Shown here: positions 7,748 to 19,200 of the stretch, one piece after another
How the letters are laid out: every line of letters begins with the position of its first letter
Numbering within the stretch: the stretch's first letter is position 1
Assembly (NCBI GenBank): GCA_947475065.1
Contig: CANJLB010000007.1
Span: 1-64,000, forward strand
DNA length: 64,000 nucleotides
DNA from: Opitutia bacterium
GTDB lineage: Bacteria > Verrucomicrobiota > Verrucomicrobiia > Opitutales > Opitutaceae
Reading direction: 5' to 3'
Notes under the pieces: model-generated
What the model saw: the letters and a program-made list of their open reading frames with translations, nothing else
Databases searched by the model: none
Told to the model about the DNA's origin: nothing
Made by a program: the position numbers and the translations under genes

Positions 7748-9646
7748 ATGCCCATGCCCACTTTCTTCGCCAAAATGAAATTTCTCCCGCGCCTCCTCGC
7801 CGCCGCGTTCGCCTCCGTCGTGTTCGCCACCGCCGCCCGCGCCGAGTCGTGGTGGGATTCCGAGTGGACGCTCCGCAAGCAGATCACCGTGGACACCAGC
7901 GCCACCGGCGTGGCCATCGCCGACTCCGTCGGCACGACGCCTGTGCTGCTCCGGTTGCACGACGGCAACTTCACGTTTGGCGCAGCCAAGGACGACGGTG
8001 GCGACCTGCGCTTCGTGGCCGAGGACGACAAGACCCCGCTTACCTACCACATTGAGAAATACGACCCCGTGCTCAACGAGGCGTTCGTGTGGGTGAAAAT
8101 CCCCGACCTCAAGCCCGGCGCAAAAACGACCCTGTGGCTTTATTATCGCAACGCCGGCACGAAAGCCGCACGCGCCGACGATCCCAAGGGTACCTATGAC
8201 GCCGACACCGTGCTCGTCTGGCATCTTGCCGAACATGGCGGGCCGGCCGTGGACGCCAGCGGCAACGGCCACAACGCGGCCAACGCCAGCCTCGCCGCCG
8301 ACACCGCGATGATCGGCACCGGACTCAAGCTCGACGGCAAGACCGCCGTCAGCCTGCCCGTCTCGCCCGCGCTCGCGTGGGCCGCCAGCGGCGCGCTGAC
8401 GTGGAGCGCGTGGATCAAGCCCGCCGCGCTCGCCCCGAACGCGGTCATCTTCAGCCGCCGCGACGGCGCGACCGCGCTCGTCATCGGCGTGAACAACGGC
8501 GTGCCTTATGTCGAGGTCACCGGCGCGGCCGGCCCGCAGCGCAGCGCGACCGGCGTGCCGCTCGCGGCCGGGGGCTGGCATCATCTGGCTGTCGTGGCCG
8601 GCGGCGGACAGCTCGCGGTCTTTCTCGACGGCGAGCCTTACGCGACGCTGGCCGCCGCGCTCCCCGCCTTGAACACCGCCGCGCAGCTCGGCGCGACGAC
8701 GGGCGGCTTTGCCGGCGAGCTGGACGAGCTGGAGATTTCCAAGGTCGCGCGCCCCGCCGGCTTCATCAAGTTCGCCGCGCTCGCGCAGGGCGGCGGCGAC
8801 GCGGCGGGCAAGCTCCTCGCGTTCGGCGCGGACGAGCAGCCGAAAGACTGGCTGAGCTGGATGAAGGGCGGCTACTTCGGCGTCATCATCGCCTCGCTCA
8901 CCGTGGACGGCTGGGTGGTCATCGGCATCCTCGCTATCATGGCGGCCATCAGCTGGTTTGTGATGATCAACAAGGTGGGCTACCTCAACAGCCTCGGCCG
9001 GGGCAACGCGCTCTTCCTCAAGGAGTGGAGCCACATCGCCACCGACCTCACCGCGCTCGACCTCGGCGACCCCGACAATGCCAAGAGCCTCGGCGGCCGG
9101 GTGGACGCCGCCGGCCAGAAGGCGTTGCGCCGCTCGACCGTTTATCGCATCTACCACATCGGCGCAGAGGAGATCCGCCATCGCCTCAAGGCGGACCAGA
9201 GCGAGAAAATTCTCTCGGCCCGCTCCATCCAGGCCATCCGCGCGAGCCTCGACGGCGGCCTCGTGCGCGAGACGCAGAAGCTGAACCGCCTGATCGTGCT
9301 GCTCACCATCGCGATCTCGGGCGGGCCGTTTCTCGGCCTGCTCGGCACGGTGGTCGGCGTGATGATCACGTTCGCGGCGGTCGCGGCGGCGGGTGAGGTC
9401 AACGTCAACGCCATCGCACCCGGCATCGCCGCCGCGCTGCTCGCGACGGTTGCCGGCCTCGCCGTCGCCATCCCGGCGCTTTTCGGCTACAACTACATCG
9501 TCACACGGATCAAGGACGCGACGAGCGACATGCACGTCTTCATTGATGAGTTCGTGACGAAGATGGCCGAGTTCTACGCCGAGCCGTCCCAACGCAGCAC
9601 CAACTTTACCCGCGCGCCCTTCGCCCCGAGCGAGCCGCGCAAATAA
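7748..9646 (+). CDS. exbB: DUF2341-LamG-like-ExbB/TolQ fusion proton channel
   Basis: A 632-residue fusion. Order: signal peptide ending AARA-E (about residue 36); DUF2341-type beta domain (SWWDSEWTLRKQITVDTS ... LWLYYRNAGTK, about 37-135); a LamG/concanavalin-like domain (VWHLAEHGGPAVDASGNGHNA ... LDELEISKVARPAGF, about 155-340); a transmembrane segment near 380-405; and the MotA/TolQ/ExbB channel domain to residue 610 (GGPFLGLLGTVVGVMITF, then the third helix around VAIPALFGYN). ExbB forms the proton-driven stator with ExbD, which powers TonB. The large periplasmic part is absent from classical ExbB and could sense or bind a glycan. exbD follows after 18 bases. The reading frame is continuous, with no sign of a frameshift. 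Confidence 0.9.
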   Translation: MPMPTFFAKMKFLPRLLAAAFASVVFATAARAESWWDSEWTLRKQITVDTSATGVAIADSVGTTPVLLRLHDGNFTFGAAKDDGGDLRFVAEDDKTPLTYHIEKYDPVLNEAFVWVKIPDLKPGAKTTLWLYYRNAGTKAARADDPKGTYDADTVLVWHLAEHGGPAVDASGNGHNAANASLAADTAMIGTGLKLDGKTAVSLPVSPALAWAASGALTWSAWIKPAALAPNAVIFSRRDGATALVIGVNNGVPYVEVTGAAGPQRSATGVPLAAGGWHHLAVVAGGGQLAVFLDGEPYATLAAALPALNTAAQLGATTGGFAGELDELEISKVARPAGFIKFAALAQGGGDAAGKLLAFGADEQPKDWLSWMKGGYFGVIIASLTVDGWVVIGILAIMAAISWFVMINKVGYLNSLGRGNALFLKEWSHIATDLTALDLGDPDNAKSLGGRVDAAGQKALRRSTVYRIYHIGAEEIRHRLKADQSEKILSARSIQAIRASLDGGLVRETQKLNRLIVLLTIAISGGPFLGLLGTVVGVMITFAAVAAAGEVNVNAIAPGIAAALLATVAGLAVAIPALFGYNYIVTRIKDATSDMHVFIDEFVTKMAEFYAEPSQRSTNFTRAPFAPSEPRK

Positions 9647-9664
9647 GCTTCCGCCCCGCCGCCC

Positions 9665-10069
9665 ATGAAAATCCAAGAGGACAAGCCCTACGACGACATC
9701 AACATCACGCCCATGCTCGACCTGGCGTATGTGCTGCTCGTGATTTTCATCCTCATGTGCACCGCCTCGGTGCAGGGGCTGAAGGTCAACCTGCCCAAGG
9801 CCAGCGCGTCGAAGCCCCTCACCGCGCCCAAGACCAAGGCGATCACCATCAAGGATGACGGCGCGATTGTCTATGACACCCGGCCCGTCACACTCGCGGA
9901 GCTGGAGCAATTTCTCGCCGCGCAGAAGGCGCAGACGCCGGAGTTCCCCGTCGTGGTGAAGGGTGCGGGCCTCACCCAATACCAGGGCGTGATGGACGTG
10001 CTCGACGTGCTCGGCCGGCTGAACATCACCCAGGTCGGTCTCGCCACCAGCAAGCCTGCGGCCCAGTGA
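9665..10069 (+). CDS. exbD: ExbD/TolR biopolymer transport protein
   Basis: A 134-residue protein with one N-terminal membrane helix and the characteristic motif DDINITPMLDLAYVLLVIFIL: the Asp in PMLD is the proton-carrying residue of the ExbD/TolR family. The periplasmic domain (about 45-130) ends in AAQ. It sits between exbB (18 bases upstream) and tonB (13 bases downstream), completing a dedicated Ton energising unit within the secretion locus. Confidence 0.93.
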   Translation: MKIQEDKPYDDINITPMLDLAYVLLVIFILMCTASVQGLKVNLPKASASKPLTAPKTKAITIKDDGAIVYDTRPVTLAELEQFLAAQKAQTPEFPVVVKGAGLTQYQGVMDVLDVLGRLNITQVGLATSKPAAQ

Positions 10070-10082
10070 CCACCCCTCCGCC

Positions 10083-10763
10083 ATGAGCCTTCCATTCGAC
10101 AACGACGACGACGCGGACGACGACCGTGGTTTCCTCCGGCGCTTTGCGCTGCCGATCGGCGTGGTCGCCGTGGTGCTCGCGGGCGTCGTGACGGTCGTGG
10201 TGAAAATCGCCTCCAAAAGCCACGGGCCGCAGGAGCGGGAGCGCGTGGTCTATGTCACCCTTCCGCCGCCGCCCCCCCCGCCGCCCCCGCCCCCGCCGCC
10301 GCCACAGGTGCAGGAGGAGCAAAAAATGATCGAGCAGTTGCCCGACGACCCGACGCCCGACGACGCGCCGCCGCCCGACCTCGGCGTGAGCACCACCGTG
10401 ACCGGTGCCGGCGGGCCCGACTTCGGCCTCAGCAAGGCCGCTGGCGGCGGCACGACGCTCGGCAGCGCCCCCAAGCCCCGCAGCCCGTTCGGCTGGTATG
10501 CCGCACAGGTGCAGGCAACCATCAGCGACGCGCTTCGCAAAAACCCCGCCACCCGCAACGCCAGCTTCCGTCTCGACGTGCGCGTCTGGGCGGACATCGC
10601 CGGCCGCATCACCCGCGCCAGTCTCGCGGGCACCACGGGCGACCCGGCGGTGGACGCCACCATCGAGAAAGAAATCCTCGCCGGCCTCCAGCTCCAGTCG
10701 CCGCCGCCCGCCGACATGCCGCAGCCGATGGTCATGCGCTTCACCGCCCGCCGGCCTAATTGA
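10083..10763 (+). CDS. tonB: TonB-like energy transducer with poly-proline spacer
   Basis: A 226-residue protein: acidic cytoplasmic N terminus (DNDDDADDDRG), one membrane helix (about residues 22-42), a run of 14 prolines (about 60-73) encoded by CCG/CCC codons, an acidic Pro-rich linker and a C-terminal TonB-type domain (WYAAQVQATISDAL ... VVDATIEKEI-like core ... MVMRFTARRP). TonB links ExbB/ExbD to outer-membrane receptors across the periplasm. Here no TonB-dependent receptor gene is present; the outer-membrane neighbours are TpsB and a porin. The poly-Pro DNA tract is prone to slippage, so its length may vary. Confidence 0.88.
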   Translation: MSLPFDNDDDADDDRGFLRRFALPIGVVAVVLAGVVTVVVKIASKSHGPQERERVVYVTLPPPPPPPPPPPPPPQVQEEQKMIEQLPDDPTPDDAPPPDLGVSTTVTGAGGPDFGLSKAAGGGTTLGSAPKPRSPFGWYAAQVQATISDALRKNPATRNASFRLDVRVWADIAGRITRASLAGTTGDPAVDATIEKEILAGLQLQSPPPADMPQPMVMRFTARRPN

Positions 10764-10783
10764 ACCACCGACAAATTTCGCCA

Positions 10784-12601
10784 ATGAAAATCTGCTGCCT
10801 GGCGTCCCGCCGAACTTTTTTCCCGCGACCGCTGCTGCTCGCGCCGCTGCTCGCCGCCGCCTTGTCATGGCCCGCGCTTGCGGCCGACGCTCCCGCCCCT
10901 CTCTCGGCCAACGTCACGGTCAACCTCATCAACCGCCTGGTCGAGCGCAACCTCCTCCCGGCCGCCGACGCCGCCGAGCTGATCCGACAGGCCGAGGCGG
11001 ACGCGGCCGTCGCGCAGGCCCGCGCCGTCGCCGCGCAGGCGGAGGCGATCAGGCTCGCGGTCGCCCAGGCGCTCGCCGCCCAGCAAGCGGGCACGTCCAT
11101 CGTACCAGTTGCCGCCGCCGCGACCGGCCCCGCGCCCGCGCCGGACGGCACCGTGCGTGTCACGTATGTGCCCGAGGTGGTGAAGACGCAGATCCGCGAG
11201 CAGATCAAGGCCGAGGTCATGGCGCAGGCGAGGGAGGAGCACTGGGCCGACCCACGCATGGTGCCCGACTGGGTCGCACGGCTCCGTCTCACCGGCGACG
11301 TTCGCGTGCGGCATGAGGGCAACTACTTCCCCTCGGGCAATGACAATACCGGCGCGTTTCCCAATTTCAACGCCATCAACACCGGCAATCCCTTCGACGT
11401 GACGGGCACGACCTTCTCACCGCAGCTGAACGTGGACCAGGACCGCTCACGCGAGCGCCTGCGTTTCCGGCTCGCCGGCGAGGTGCAGCTCGACGACGGT
11501 TTCACCAGCGGCTTCCGGCTCGCCACTGGCGACAGCAGCTCGCCGGTCTCAGCGAACCAGTCGTTTGGCACGACAGGCGGCAATTTCAGCAAATACGCCA
11601 TCTGGCTCGACCGCGCTTTCATCAAATACCAGGCCGGTGACGCAGTGGCCGGCCATGCGGAGATGATCGGCCGTTTCGACAATCCGTTTTTCTCCACCGA
11701 CCTCATCTGGGACGACGACCTCGGCTTCGACGGCCTCGCGGTGCAGGGAAAAAGGGAGGTGGCGGATGGCCTCACGGCCTTTGCCACGGCCGGGGCATTT
11801 CCTGTTTTCAACACCGACCTGAATTTTGCCACCATCCAGCCGGCAAAGTTCAAGAGCACCGACAAGTGGCTCTACGCCGTGCAGCTCGGTGCGGACTGGA
11901 AGGCAGCGAAGGAGGTGAGCTTCAAGGTCGGCCTCGCCTACTACGATTTCGTGGGGGTCGCAGGCCGGCTCTCCACTCCGTTTACGCCTGTCAGCGCCGC
12001 CGACCAGGGCGACACCGATGGCACGCGTCCGTCGTTCGCCCAGAAGGGCAACACTTACATGGCGCTCCGTAACATCACCCCCGGCCCGCTCAACGGCTTC
12101 GGCACGACCAATCAGTTCCAGTATTTCGGCCTCGCCACGCCGTTTCAGGACCTCGCGCTCACCGCGCGGCTAGATTTCAACCGCTTCGCGCCCGTGCAGG
12201 TTTCACTGACCGGCGAACTGGTGAAAAACGTCGCCTTCGATCGTGCCGCCATCGCGCCCAAGGCCGTCAACAACCTCGGCGCGGGCGGTCCCGGCAATTT
12301 CGTGGGCGGCGACATGGGGTGGATGCTCAACCTGAAGTTCGGACACGCCGCCCTTGTGCAACGCGGCGACTGGAGTGTCAGCCTCGGCTACCGTCACGTC
12401 GAGTCCGACGCGGTCATTGATGGTTTCAATGACTCCGACTTCGGTGGCGGCGGGACCAACGTCAAAGGCTTCACACTGGGCGGCAGCATTGCGCTCTCGT
12501 CCCGCGTCTGGGCGGGCTTCCGCTGGATGAGTTCGGACAGCATTGCCGGTCCGACGCTGAAAAACGACACCTTCCAAATTGATCTCAACGCCAAGTTCTG
12601 A
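10784..12601 (+). CDS. Putative outer-membrane porin with N-terminal coiled coil
   Basis: About 605 residues from ATG 10784 (an in-frame ATG at 10760 overlaps tonB). A signal peptide ends near LSWPALAA-D. Residues about 35-155 are Ala-rich and helical (LINRLVERNLLPAADAAELIRQAEADAAVAQARAV in pieces), suggesting a periplasmic coiled coil. From WVARLRLTGDVRVRHEGNYF onward the protein alternates short strands typical of a beta-barrel and ends with the aromatic residue F (FQIDLNAKF), as outer-membrane proteins do. This resembles the putative porin family PF16930. It ends 2 bases before the next gene. Cargo unknown; it may supply a diffusion pore or an anchor for the surface adhesin. Confidence 0.82.
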   Translation: MKICCLASRRTFFPRPLLLAPLLAAALSWPALAADAPAPLSANVTVNLINRLVERNLLPAADAAELIRQAEADAAVAQARAVAAQAEAIRLAVAQALAAQQAGTSIVPVAAAATGPAPAPDGTVRVTYVPEVVKTQIREQIKAEVMAQAREEHWADPRMVPDWVARLRLTGDVRVRHEGNYFPSGNDNTGAFPNFNAINTGNPFDVTGTTFSPQLNVDQDRSRERLRFRLAGEVQLDDGFTSGFRLATGDSSSPVSANQSFGTTGGNFSKYAIWLDRAFIKYQAGDAVAGHAEMIGRFDNPFFSTDLIWDDDLGFDGLAVQGKREVADGLTAFATAGAFPVFNTDLNFATIQPAKFKSTDKWLYAVQLGADWKAAKEVSFKVGLAYYDFVGVAGRLSTPFTPVSAADQGDTDGTRPSFAQKGNTYMALRNITPGPLNGFGTTNQFQYFGLATPFQDLALTARLDFNRFAPVQVSLTGELVKNVAFDRAAIAPKAVNNLGAGGPGNFVGGDMGWMLNLKFGHAALVQRGDWSVSLGYRHVESDAVIDGFNDSDFGGGGTNVKGFTLGGSIALSSRVWAGFRWMSSDSIAGPTLKNDTFQIDLNAKF

Positions 12602-12603
12602 CC

Positions 12604-13233
12604 ATGAAACGCCCGCTCCTGCTCCTCCCCGCCATCCTCAGCCTGCTCGCGCCCGGCCTCCGGGCCGCCGAGGCCGCCTCCGACGCACGGTTGCGCGAGA
12701 ACCTCCGCAACACCACGGTGCAGTTGCGCGATGCGCAGAGCCACCTTGCCACGCTTCAGGCCGCGTCGCAGGCCGCGAAGGACGAGAGCGAGCAAAAAAC
12801 CAAGCTGCTCACGAAGCAGGTCGAGGAACTGATCAAAAACGCCAAGGCCGACAAGGACGCCGCCGACAAAGCCCTCGCCACACTCAAGGCTGCGAACAGC
12901 GCGCAAGCCGATGAGATTGGGAGGACCAGGGAAGAGCTGGCGAAGAGCAAAGCCACCGGCGAGGCCGCCGCTGCGCTCGCCGCGGCCAAGGAGGCCGAAC
13001 GCGCGAAGATTGCCGCCGACCTGGTCGCCGCCCAAAATCTGCTCGCCGACCGCGAGGCGAAGAACCTCGCGCTGTTCAAGACCGGCAACGAGATTCTCGC
13101 GCGCTACGAGAAATTCACCCTCGGCGAGGCGCTCGGCGCCAAGGAGCCGTTCGTCGGCACGACGCGCACCCGGCTGGAGAACCTCGTGCAAGGCTACCAG
13201 GACAGGCTCCTCGACCAGCGCGCCAAGCCATGA
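12604..13233 (+). CDS. Secreted coiled-coil protein in secretion locus
   Basis: A 209-residue protein with a signal peptide (MKRPLLLLPAILSLLAPGLRA) followed by an almost continuous Ala/Lys/Glu-rich helix (about residues 30-165) with heptad character (QLRDAQSHLATLQAAS; KQVEELIKNAKADKDAADKA) and a conserved-looking tail (ILARYEKFTLGEALGAKEPF). It is probably periplasmic. Its stop codon overlaps the start of the giant adhesin gene as ATGA (13230-13233), so the two are translationally coupled; a periplasmic chaperone or tether role for TpsA is my inference. I do not recognise a named family. Confidence 0.75.
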   Translation: MKRPLLLLPAILSLLAPGLRAAEAASDARLRENLRNTTVQLRDAQSHLATLQAASQAAKDESEQKTKLLTKQVEELIKNAKADKDAADKALATLKAANSAQADEIGRTREELAKSKATGEAAAALAAAKEAERAKIAADLVAAQNLLADREAKNLALFKTGNEILARYEKFTLGEALGAKEPFVGTTRTRLENLVQGYQDRLLDQRAKP

Positions 13234-16200
13234 ACCGGAGAAAGCAACCCCGGCCTGACGCGTCGCGCGGCTTTGTCTCGCCGCGCGTGGCGGCGCTCGC
13301 TACGCTCGTGATCGTCGCCGCCGCCGTCACGTTGCGTGGCGCGGGCGATCTGTTGCGCGGCGGTTCGCCGGCCAATTCGCCGGCCACCGTCCTCACGCCT
13401 GCCGGGACAACCACGGCCGCAACCACGCAGATGCGCGCCCTCGCCCAGGACCGGCTTGCGCGCACCACGCAGGCGATGCAGGCCGTGCAGGCGATGCAGG
13501 CCACTGCGCGCGCCATCGCCGCCGCCGGCCCGAACAACCTCGGCTCCGATCCGCGCCATCCCGGCCAGGCTTTGCCCAATGTTCCCAATGGCCTTGCGCC
13601 CGGCGGCCTCGCGGTCCTGCCCGGTGGTGTCTGGTCGGGCGCGGCCTTGCCGGCGCAGACCGCCACCGCCGGCCAGACGACCGTCACGATCACGCAGAGC
13701 GCGGCGCAGGCGATCCTGAACTGGGAGACGTTCAACGTCGGCAAAAACACCACGCTCGCCTTCGACCAGAGTGCGGGCGGCACGGACGCGGGCCAGTGGA
13801 TCGCGTTCAACAGGATCAACGACCCCTCCGGCGTGCCCTCGCAAATTCTCGGCTCCATCCAGGCACTGGGGCAGGTCTATGTGCTCAACCGCAATGGCAT
13901 CATCTTCGGCGGCACCTCGCAGGTCAACACCCACGCCCTCGTTGTTTCCGCGCTGCCGATCAACGACAACCTCGTCACCCTCGGCCTGCTGAACAACGCC
14001 GACCAGCAGTTCCTGTTTTCCTCGCTGCCCGTCGCCGCTGGCGGCGGCACGCCGGCGTTCAACCCGCCGGCCGGCCCGACGGGCGACGTGACCGTCCAGC
14101 CCGGCGCGCGGCTCTCCGCGCCGACGAACGCCGACCATGTCGGCGGGCGCGTCGCGCTGTTTGGGGCCAACGTGACCAACGGCGGCACGATCGCCACGCC
14201 CGACGGCCAGACCATGCTCGCTGCCGGCCTGCAGGTCGGCCTCGCCGCGCACGTTAGCGGCGACCCGAGCCTGCGCGGGTTGGACGTGTTTGTCGGCGCG
14301 GTCACGGATGCCTCAGCGCCGGCACAGACTGCCGGCGCGGTGAGCAACACCGGGCTGATTGACGCGCCGCGCGCGAGCGTCGTGCTCGCGGGCAAGGACG
14401 TGGCCCAGCTCGGCGCAATTGAGAGCAGCACCTCGGTCGCGTTCAACGGGCGGGTGGACTTGCTGGCGAGTTACAATGCGGTGAGCAGCGGCGGCGTGCA
14501 GGGGGTCGCGGCGTTTTTTCCACGCAACACCGGCACGCTCACCCTCGGGCCGGGCAGCGTGACGCGCATCCTGCCCGAGCTGACGAGCGCCGACCGCGTG
14601 ACCGGCACGCAACTTGCGCTGCCGTCGCAGCTCAATCTGCAGGGCCTGGCAATCCATCTGGCCGGCGATGCCGCCATCCTCGCGCCCGGCGCCAGCGTGG
14701 CGCTCAACGCGGGCAACTGGAGTCTCACGGGCAACCCGGCAATCGTGAGCCAGTTTGTTTTTACCGGTGGCCAAATCTACCTTGATGCGGGCGCACTGAT
14801 TGACGTGGCCGGCACGCAGGATGTGGCGGCCTCGGTCGCGGAGAACATTGTCGAGGTGCAGTTGCGCGGGGCCGAGCTGGCCGACTCGCCGTTGCAACGC
14901 GACGGTGCGCTGCGCGGGCTGACGATCCAGATTGATGTCCGCCAGACCGGTACCTTCAACGGCCAGGCGTGGGTCGGCACGCCGCTCGCCAACACCGCCG
15001 GCTACGTCGCGCTCATCTCGCGCACCGTTGGTCAGCTAACCATCGCGGGCGGCGCGGTCGCGCTCACCGCCGGAGAGTCGGTGGTCATGCAGCCTGGCGC
15101 GACCGTGGACGTGTCGGGCGGCTGGATCAATTACGCGGGCGCCACGGTGGAGACAACGAAGGTGTTGTCCGACGGCCATATCTTCGACATCTCCCAGGCC
15201 ACACCCGACCGCGTCTACAGCGGCATTTATACTGTGACCGCCTCGGCGGGCGTTGATCCAAAGTGGGGCGTCGCTTTGGCGAGCACGCGAGCGCTGACGG
15301 CCGACAGCGCCGGCTTCGAGCCCGGCTACCTGCAGGGTGGCAACGCCGGCAGCCTCGCCGTCACCGCGCCGGCCATAGCGCTCGACGGCGGCCTAAGCGG
15401 CCTGACGGTCACCGGCCCACGCCAGCGCGCGGCCCCGCCCACGCCGGGCGTTCTGGCCCTGTCGTTTCAGGGCCAGTCTTTCAGCGGCGCATCCACTTTC
15501 ATCGCCGTGTCGCCCTCGCCGCCCGAGCTCCTCGTGGGATCCGGCGGTAGCCAGCTGGCAGCCGACGCCTTTGCGCTGGACGGCCTAGGCCGGCCGCTGC
15601 CGTTGCGTGCCGAGCGCCGCACGGCCTTTGTGCTTGATCCCGCGCTGATGAACGCCGCCGGCTTCGGCCGTCTCTCGCTCGACAACCGCGAGGGCAACAT
15701 CACATTGCCGGCCGCTGTCACCCTGACATCCCCGACGGGTGGCATGCTCACGCTGGACGCGGCCAACCTCGTCCTCGACGGCCGCGTGATCATGCCCGGA
15801 GGCAGCCTGCGCCTCACCACCTATGATTTCTCGCCTTTCACGGCGCTGGCCGTCGGTGCCCCAGCCCCGGCACCAGATTTCACGCGCGGCAAGTTCACCC
15901 TTGGTGCCACGGCCGTGCTCAGCGTCGCCGGTCTGCTGGTGGATGACCGGGCGGGCTCCCCCTTGGCCGAGCGTCTGCCGTTGGCGACGGCAGGCGGCAG
16001 CATAGGCATTGGCAGCCACGTCGCCAGCCTTGCGCCGGGGAGTGTGATGGATGTGTCAGGTGGCGTCACGGTCGGTGCGACGGGGAAATTTTCCTACGGC
16101 AACGGTGGCGTGATCACCGTCAACGCCGGGCAGGACCCGGGCATTTCCGCAATCCTCGGAGGCCGGCTCACGCTGGGCGCGGAGCTGCGGGGTTACTCCG

Positions 16201-19200
16201 GTGCGAAGGGCGGGACCCTTACGTTGCTTGCACCGCTCGTGCAGGTCGGCGGCACGGCGACCGAGCCCGGCACGCTGCTGCTTGCGGCGGATTTTTTTAG
16301 CCAAGGCGGTTTCAGCAGCTTCACCCTCCGGGGGCTGGGTGCGGCGACGGGAAGCGCCGAACAATTTCTTCCTGCGGTTGTCATCGCGCCCGGCACAACG
16401 CTCGCCCCTGTGGTGCAAAGCTGGCTCGCAACCACGGCTGACGGCAGCGTGACCCTGACACCAACATTGCAGCCGGCGGGCGTACGCACTCCGGTTAGCC
16501 TGGCTTTCAATGCCGTGGGGGTGGTTGACGGCGGCTTGCTCGTCGTGCGGGGCGACCTGACCATGGGCGCGGGGGCGGTCATCCAAACGGACCCCAGGGG
16601 CGGCGTCTCCTTCACAGGAGACACCGTGACGGTGCGCGGAACCGTGATCGCGCCGGGCGGCGTGATCACCGTCGTTGGCGGCAAGAACTCTTCCGCGATA
16701 TTTCTGTCCAGCCAGTCCGAGGCCGTGCCGACCGTCGTGCTGGGGGCAGACAGCGCCCTCTCCGCCGCCGGCACAACGGTGCTGACCCCCGACTCACGTG
16801 GCTACCGCACCGGCTCGGTGCTTGCTGGCGGCACCATCAACGTGACGGGCAACATTGTTGCCGAGGCGGGTGCGAGACTTGATGTCTCGGGCGCGGCCGA
16901 CACGCTCGATTTGCTCCCCGCCTTTGGTGCCGGCGGGGCCGGTGACGCGCTTGATTCCGCCGTTTCGCGCTCCGCTTTCGTCCCCACCCGTGTCGAGAGC
17001 AACGGCGGCACCCTCACACTCGCGGGCGCGCAGGAGCTGTTCATTGACGCGACCCTGCGCGGCGCGGCCGGCGGGCCGACGGCGGTGGGTGGCAGCCTCG
17101 TGGTCACGTCGGGACGGTTTTTTGTGACTGGCACGACACCCACGCCGCTCGACGTCACGCTCGTCGTCGCGCAATCCGGCCCGGTCCGGCCGGCGGGCGC
17201 GGCTGCCGTCGGTGTTATCGTGACTGACGCCAATGGCGACGCGCTGCCCCAGGTCGGCCATTTCGCTGCCGACAGTCTCGGCGGCTCCGGTTTCGACTCG
17301 CTCACCCTCAAAGGCACGGTGCAGTTCTCCGGCCCGGTCAGCATCATGGTTCCCGGCAGCCTGCGCGTTGCGGACGGCGGCGTGCTGTTTGCCGACACGG
17401 CGGTGAGCCTCAATGCGCCCTTCGTCGCGCTCGGCACGGCCTTTCGCGCGCCGCTGACGCTGGCTGAGCAGCTCCAGCCGAATGCGTTCACAGTCGGGGG
17501 CCAGGCCTTTTACTTTCCCCCCACATTCGGCGTGGGCGTGCTCACCGTGACGTCTGGCCACATTGATGTCGGCAACCTCTCGCTCCAAAACATTGGCACG
17601 GCCAATTTTATCGCCGATGGCGGCGACATCCGTGGCGATGGCACGCTCGATGTCGCCGGAGACATCCGGCTGCGTGCCGGACAGATTTATCCACCGACGG
17701 CGGTGAGCTTCACCATCGCGGCCTCCGACTACGTTCTGTCGGGCGTAACGCACCCCGGCTCGGTCACGGTGGCAGCATCCGGCACGCGCTCGCTGCCGCT
17801 CTCGGCCGGCGGCACGCTCAACCTGCGCGGCTCGGTCATCACGCAGGGCGGCGTGCTGCGCGCGCCGCTCGGCGCGATCAATCTTGGCGGCGGCGGAGCG
17901 GGCACGGCCGGCCTGATTTCCAACCAGCCCTTCGCCACGACCCAGCAACTCACGCTCGCGCCGGGTAGCGAGACCTCGGTGACGGCGGTTGACCCCGTGA
18001 CCGGGCGCGCGCTGACGATCCCCTTCGGCACGAATCTCAACGGCACCGCGTGGATGGATCCCGCCGGCACGGACATCACAGTCGGCGGCGTGCCGGGCAA
18101 GTCGGTCAACCTCTCCGCCGTCAACCTCGCCGTGGCCGACGACGCGCAGATTGACCTGCGCGGCGGCGGCGATCTCTACGCCTACCGCTTTGTCGCCGGC
18201 ACCGGTGGAAGCACGGACATTCTGTCCTCAGCTTCGGCTTTTGCCGTGCTGCCGGGCTATGAGGCGGATTATGCGCCCTTCGATCCCGGCTATGCCAACG
18301 CCACCCTCGCGGCCGGCGACAGCGTTTTCCTCAACGCGAGCACTGGTCTGGCTGCCGGCTTCTATACGCTGTTGCCCGCGCGCTACGCGCTGCTGCCCGG
18401 CGCATTTCTCGTCACACCGCAGTCCGGCGCGCCCGCCGTGACGACCCCCCGGCCCGACGGCGCAAGCCTCGTCGCTGGCTACCGTTTCAACGGCCTGAAC
18501 ACAGCGCGTGAGGGCACACCGCTCTTCACCACGTTCGAGGTCGCACCCTCGTCGGTCGTCCGCGCGCGTGCCCAGTATGACAGTTTCTCCGGCAACACCT
18601 TCCTGCGCGCCAGCGCGCTGGCCAACGATGCCGCCGTGCCCCGCCTGCCCGTGGACTCCGGCCAGCTCGTGCTCGCCGCGTCGGCGGCGCTGACGGTGCA
18701 GGGCGCGGTCGCGGCGGCGGCCCCGGCCGGCGGCCGCGGCGGCCTCGTGGACATCAGCAGCCCGGTGGACATCCTCATCGCCGCGCCCGGCGCGGGCGGC
18801 CCGTCCGGCATGCTCGTGCTCGACGCGGCCAAGCTTAGTGCGTTTGGTGCGGAGAGCCTGCTCATCGGCGGCGTCCGCTCGTCCGGCACGGGCGGCACGA
18901 CCGTCGCGGTCAAGACGAACAACCTGACCGTGGACAACGCCGGCTCGCCGCTCAGCGGCCCGGAGATCATCCTCGCCGCCAGCCGCAACCTGACGCTTGC
19001 GGCCGGCTCCGAGCTCACGCAGACGGGCACGCTGGCCGGCGCGGCCGACGCGCTGCTGCTCGGCGGTGCGACCGTCGCGGGCAGCGGTAACGGCGCGCTC
19101 GTCCGTGTCACCGCCGACACCTCGGCGCAAATCTCGCGCGCGGGTGTGAGCACGGCCGCCGGCCCGGTGCTCACGGTCGGCGCGGGCGCGAAAATCTCCG

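Noticed and set aside
7748-9646. An assembly join making an artificial DUF2341-ExbB fusion
   Set aside because: The frame is open throughout, codon use is uniform, the linker is natural, and a transmembrane helix lies where expected. A true fusion is more likely.
6482-10216. A 1244-codon open frame on the minus strand
   Set aside because: It lies antisense to the well-supported tpsB, exbB, exbD and tonB genes. It has the Arg/Gly/Glu-rich, low-hydrophobic composition typical of reverse-strand shadows of high-GC genes, and no domain.
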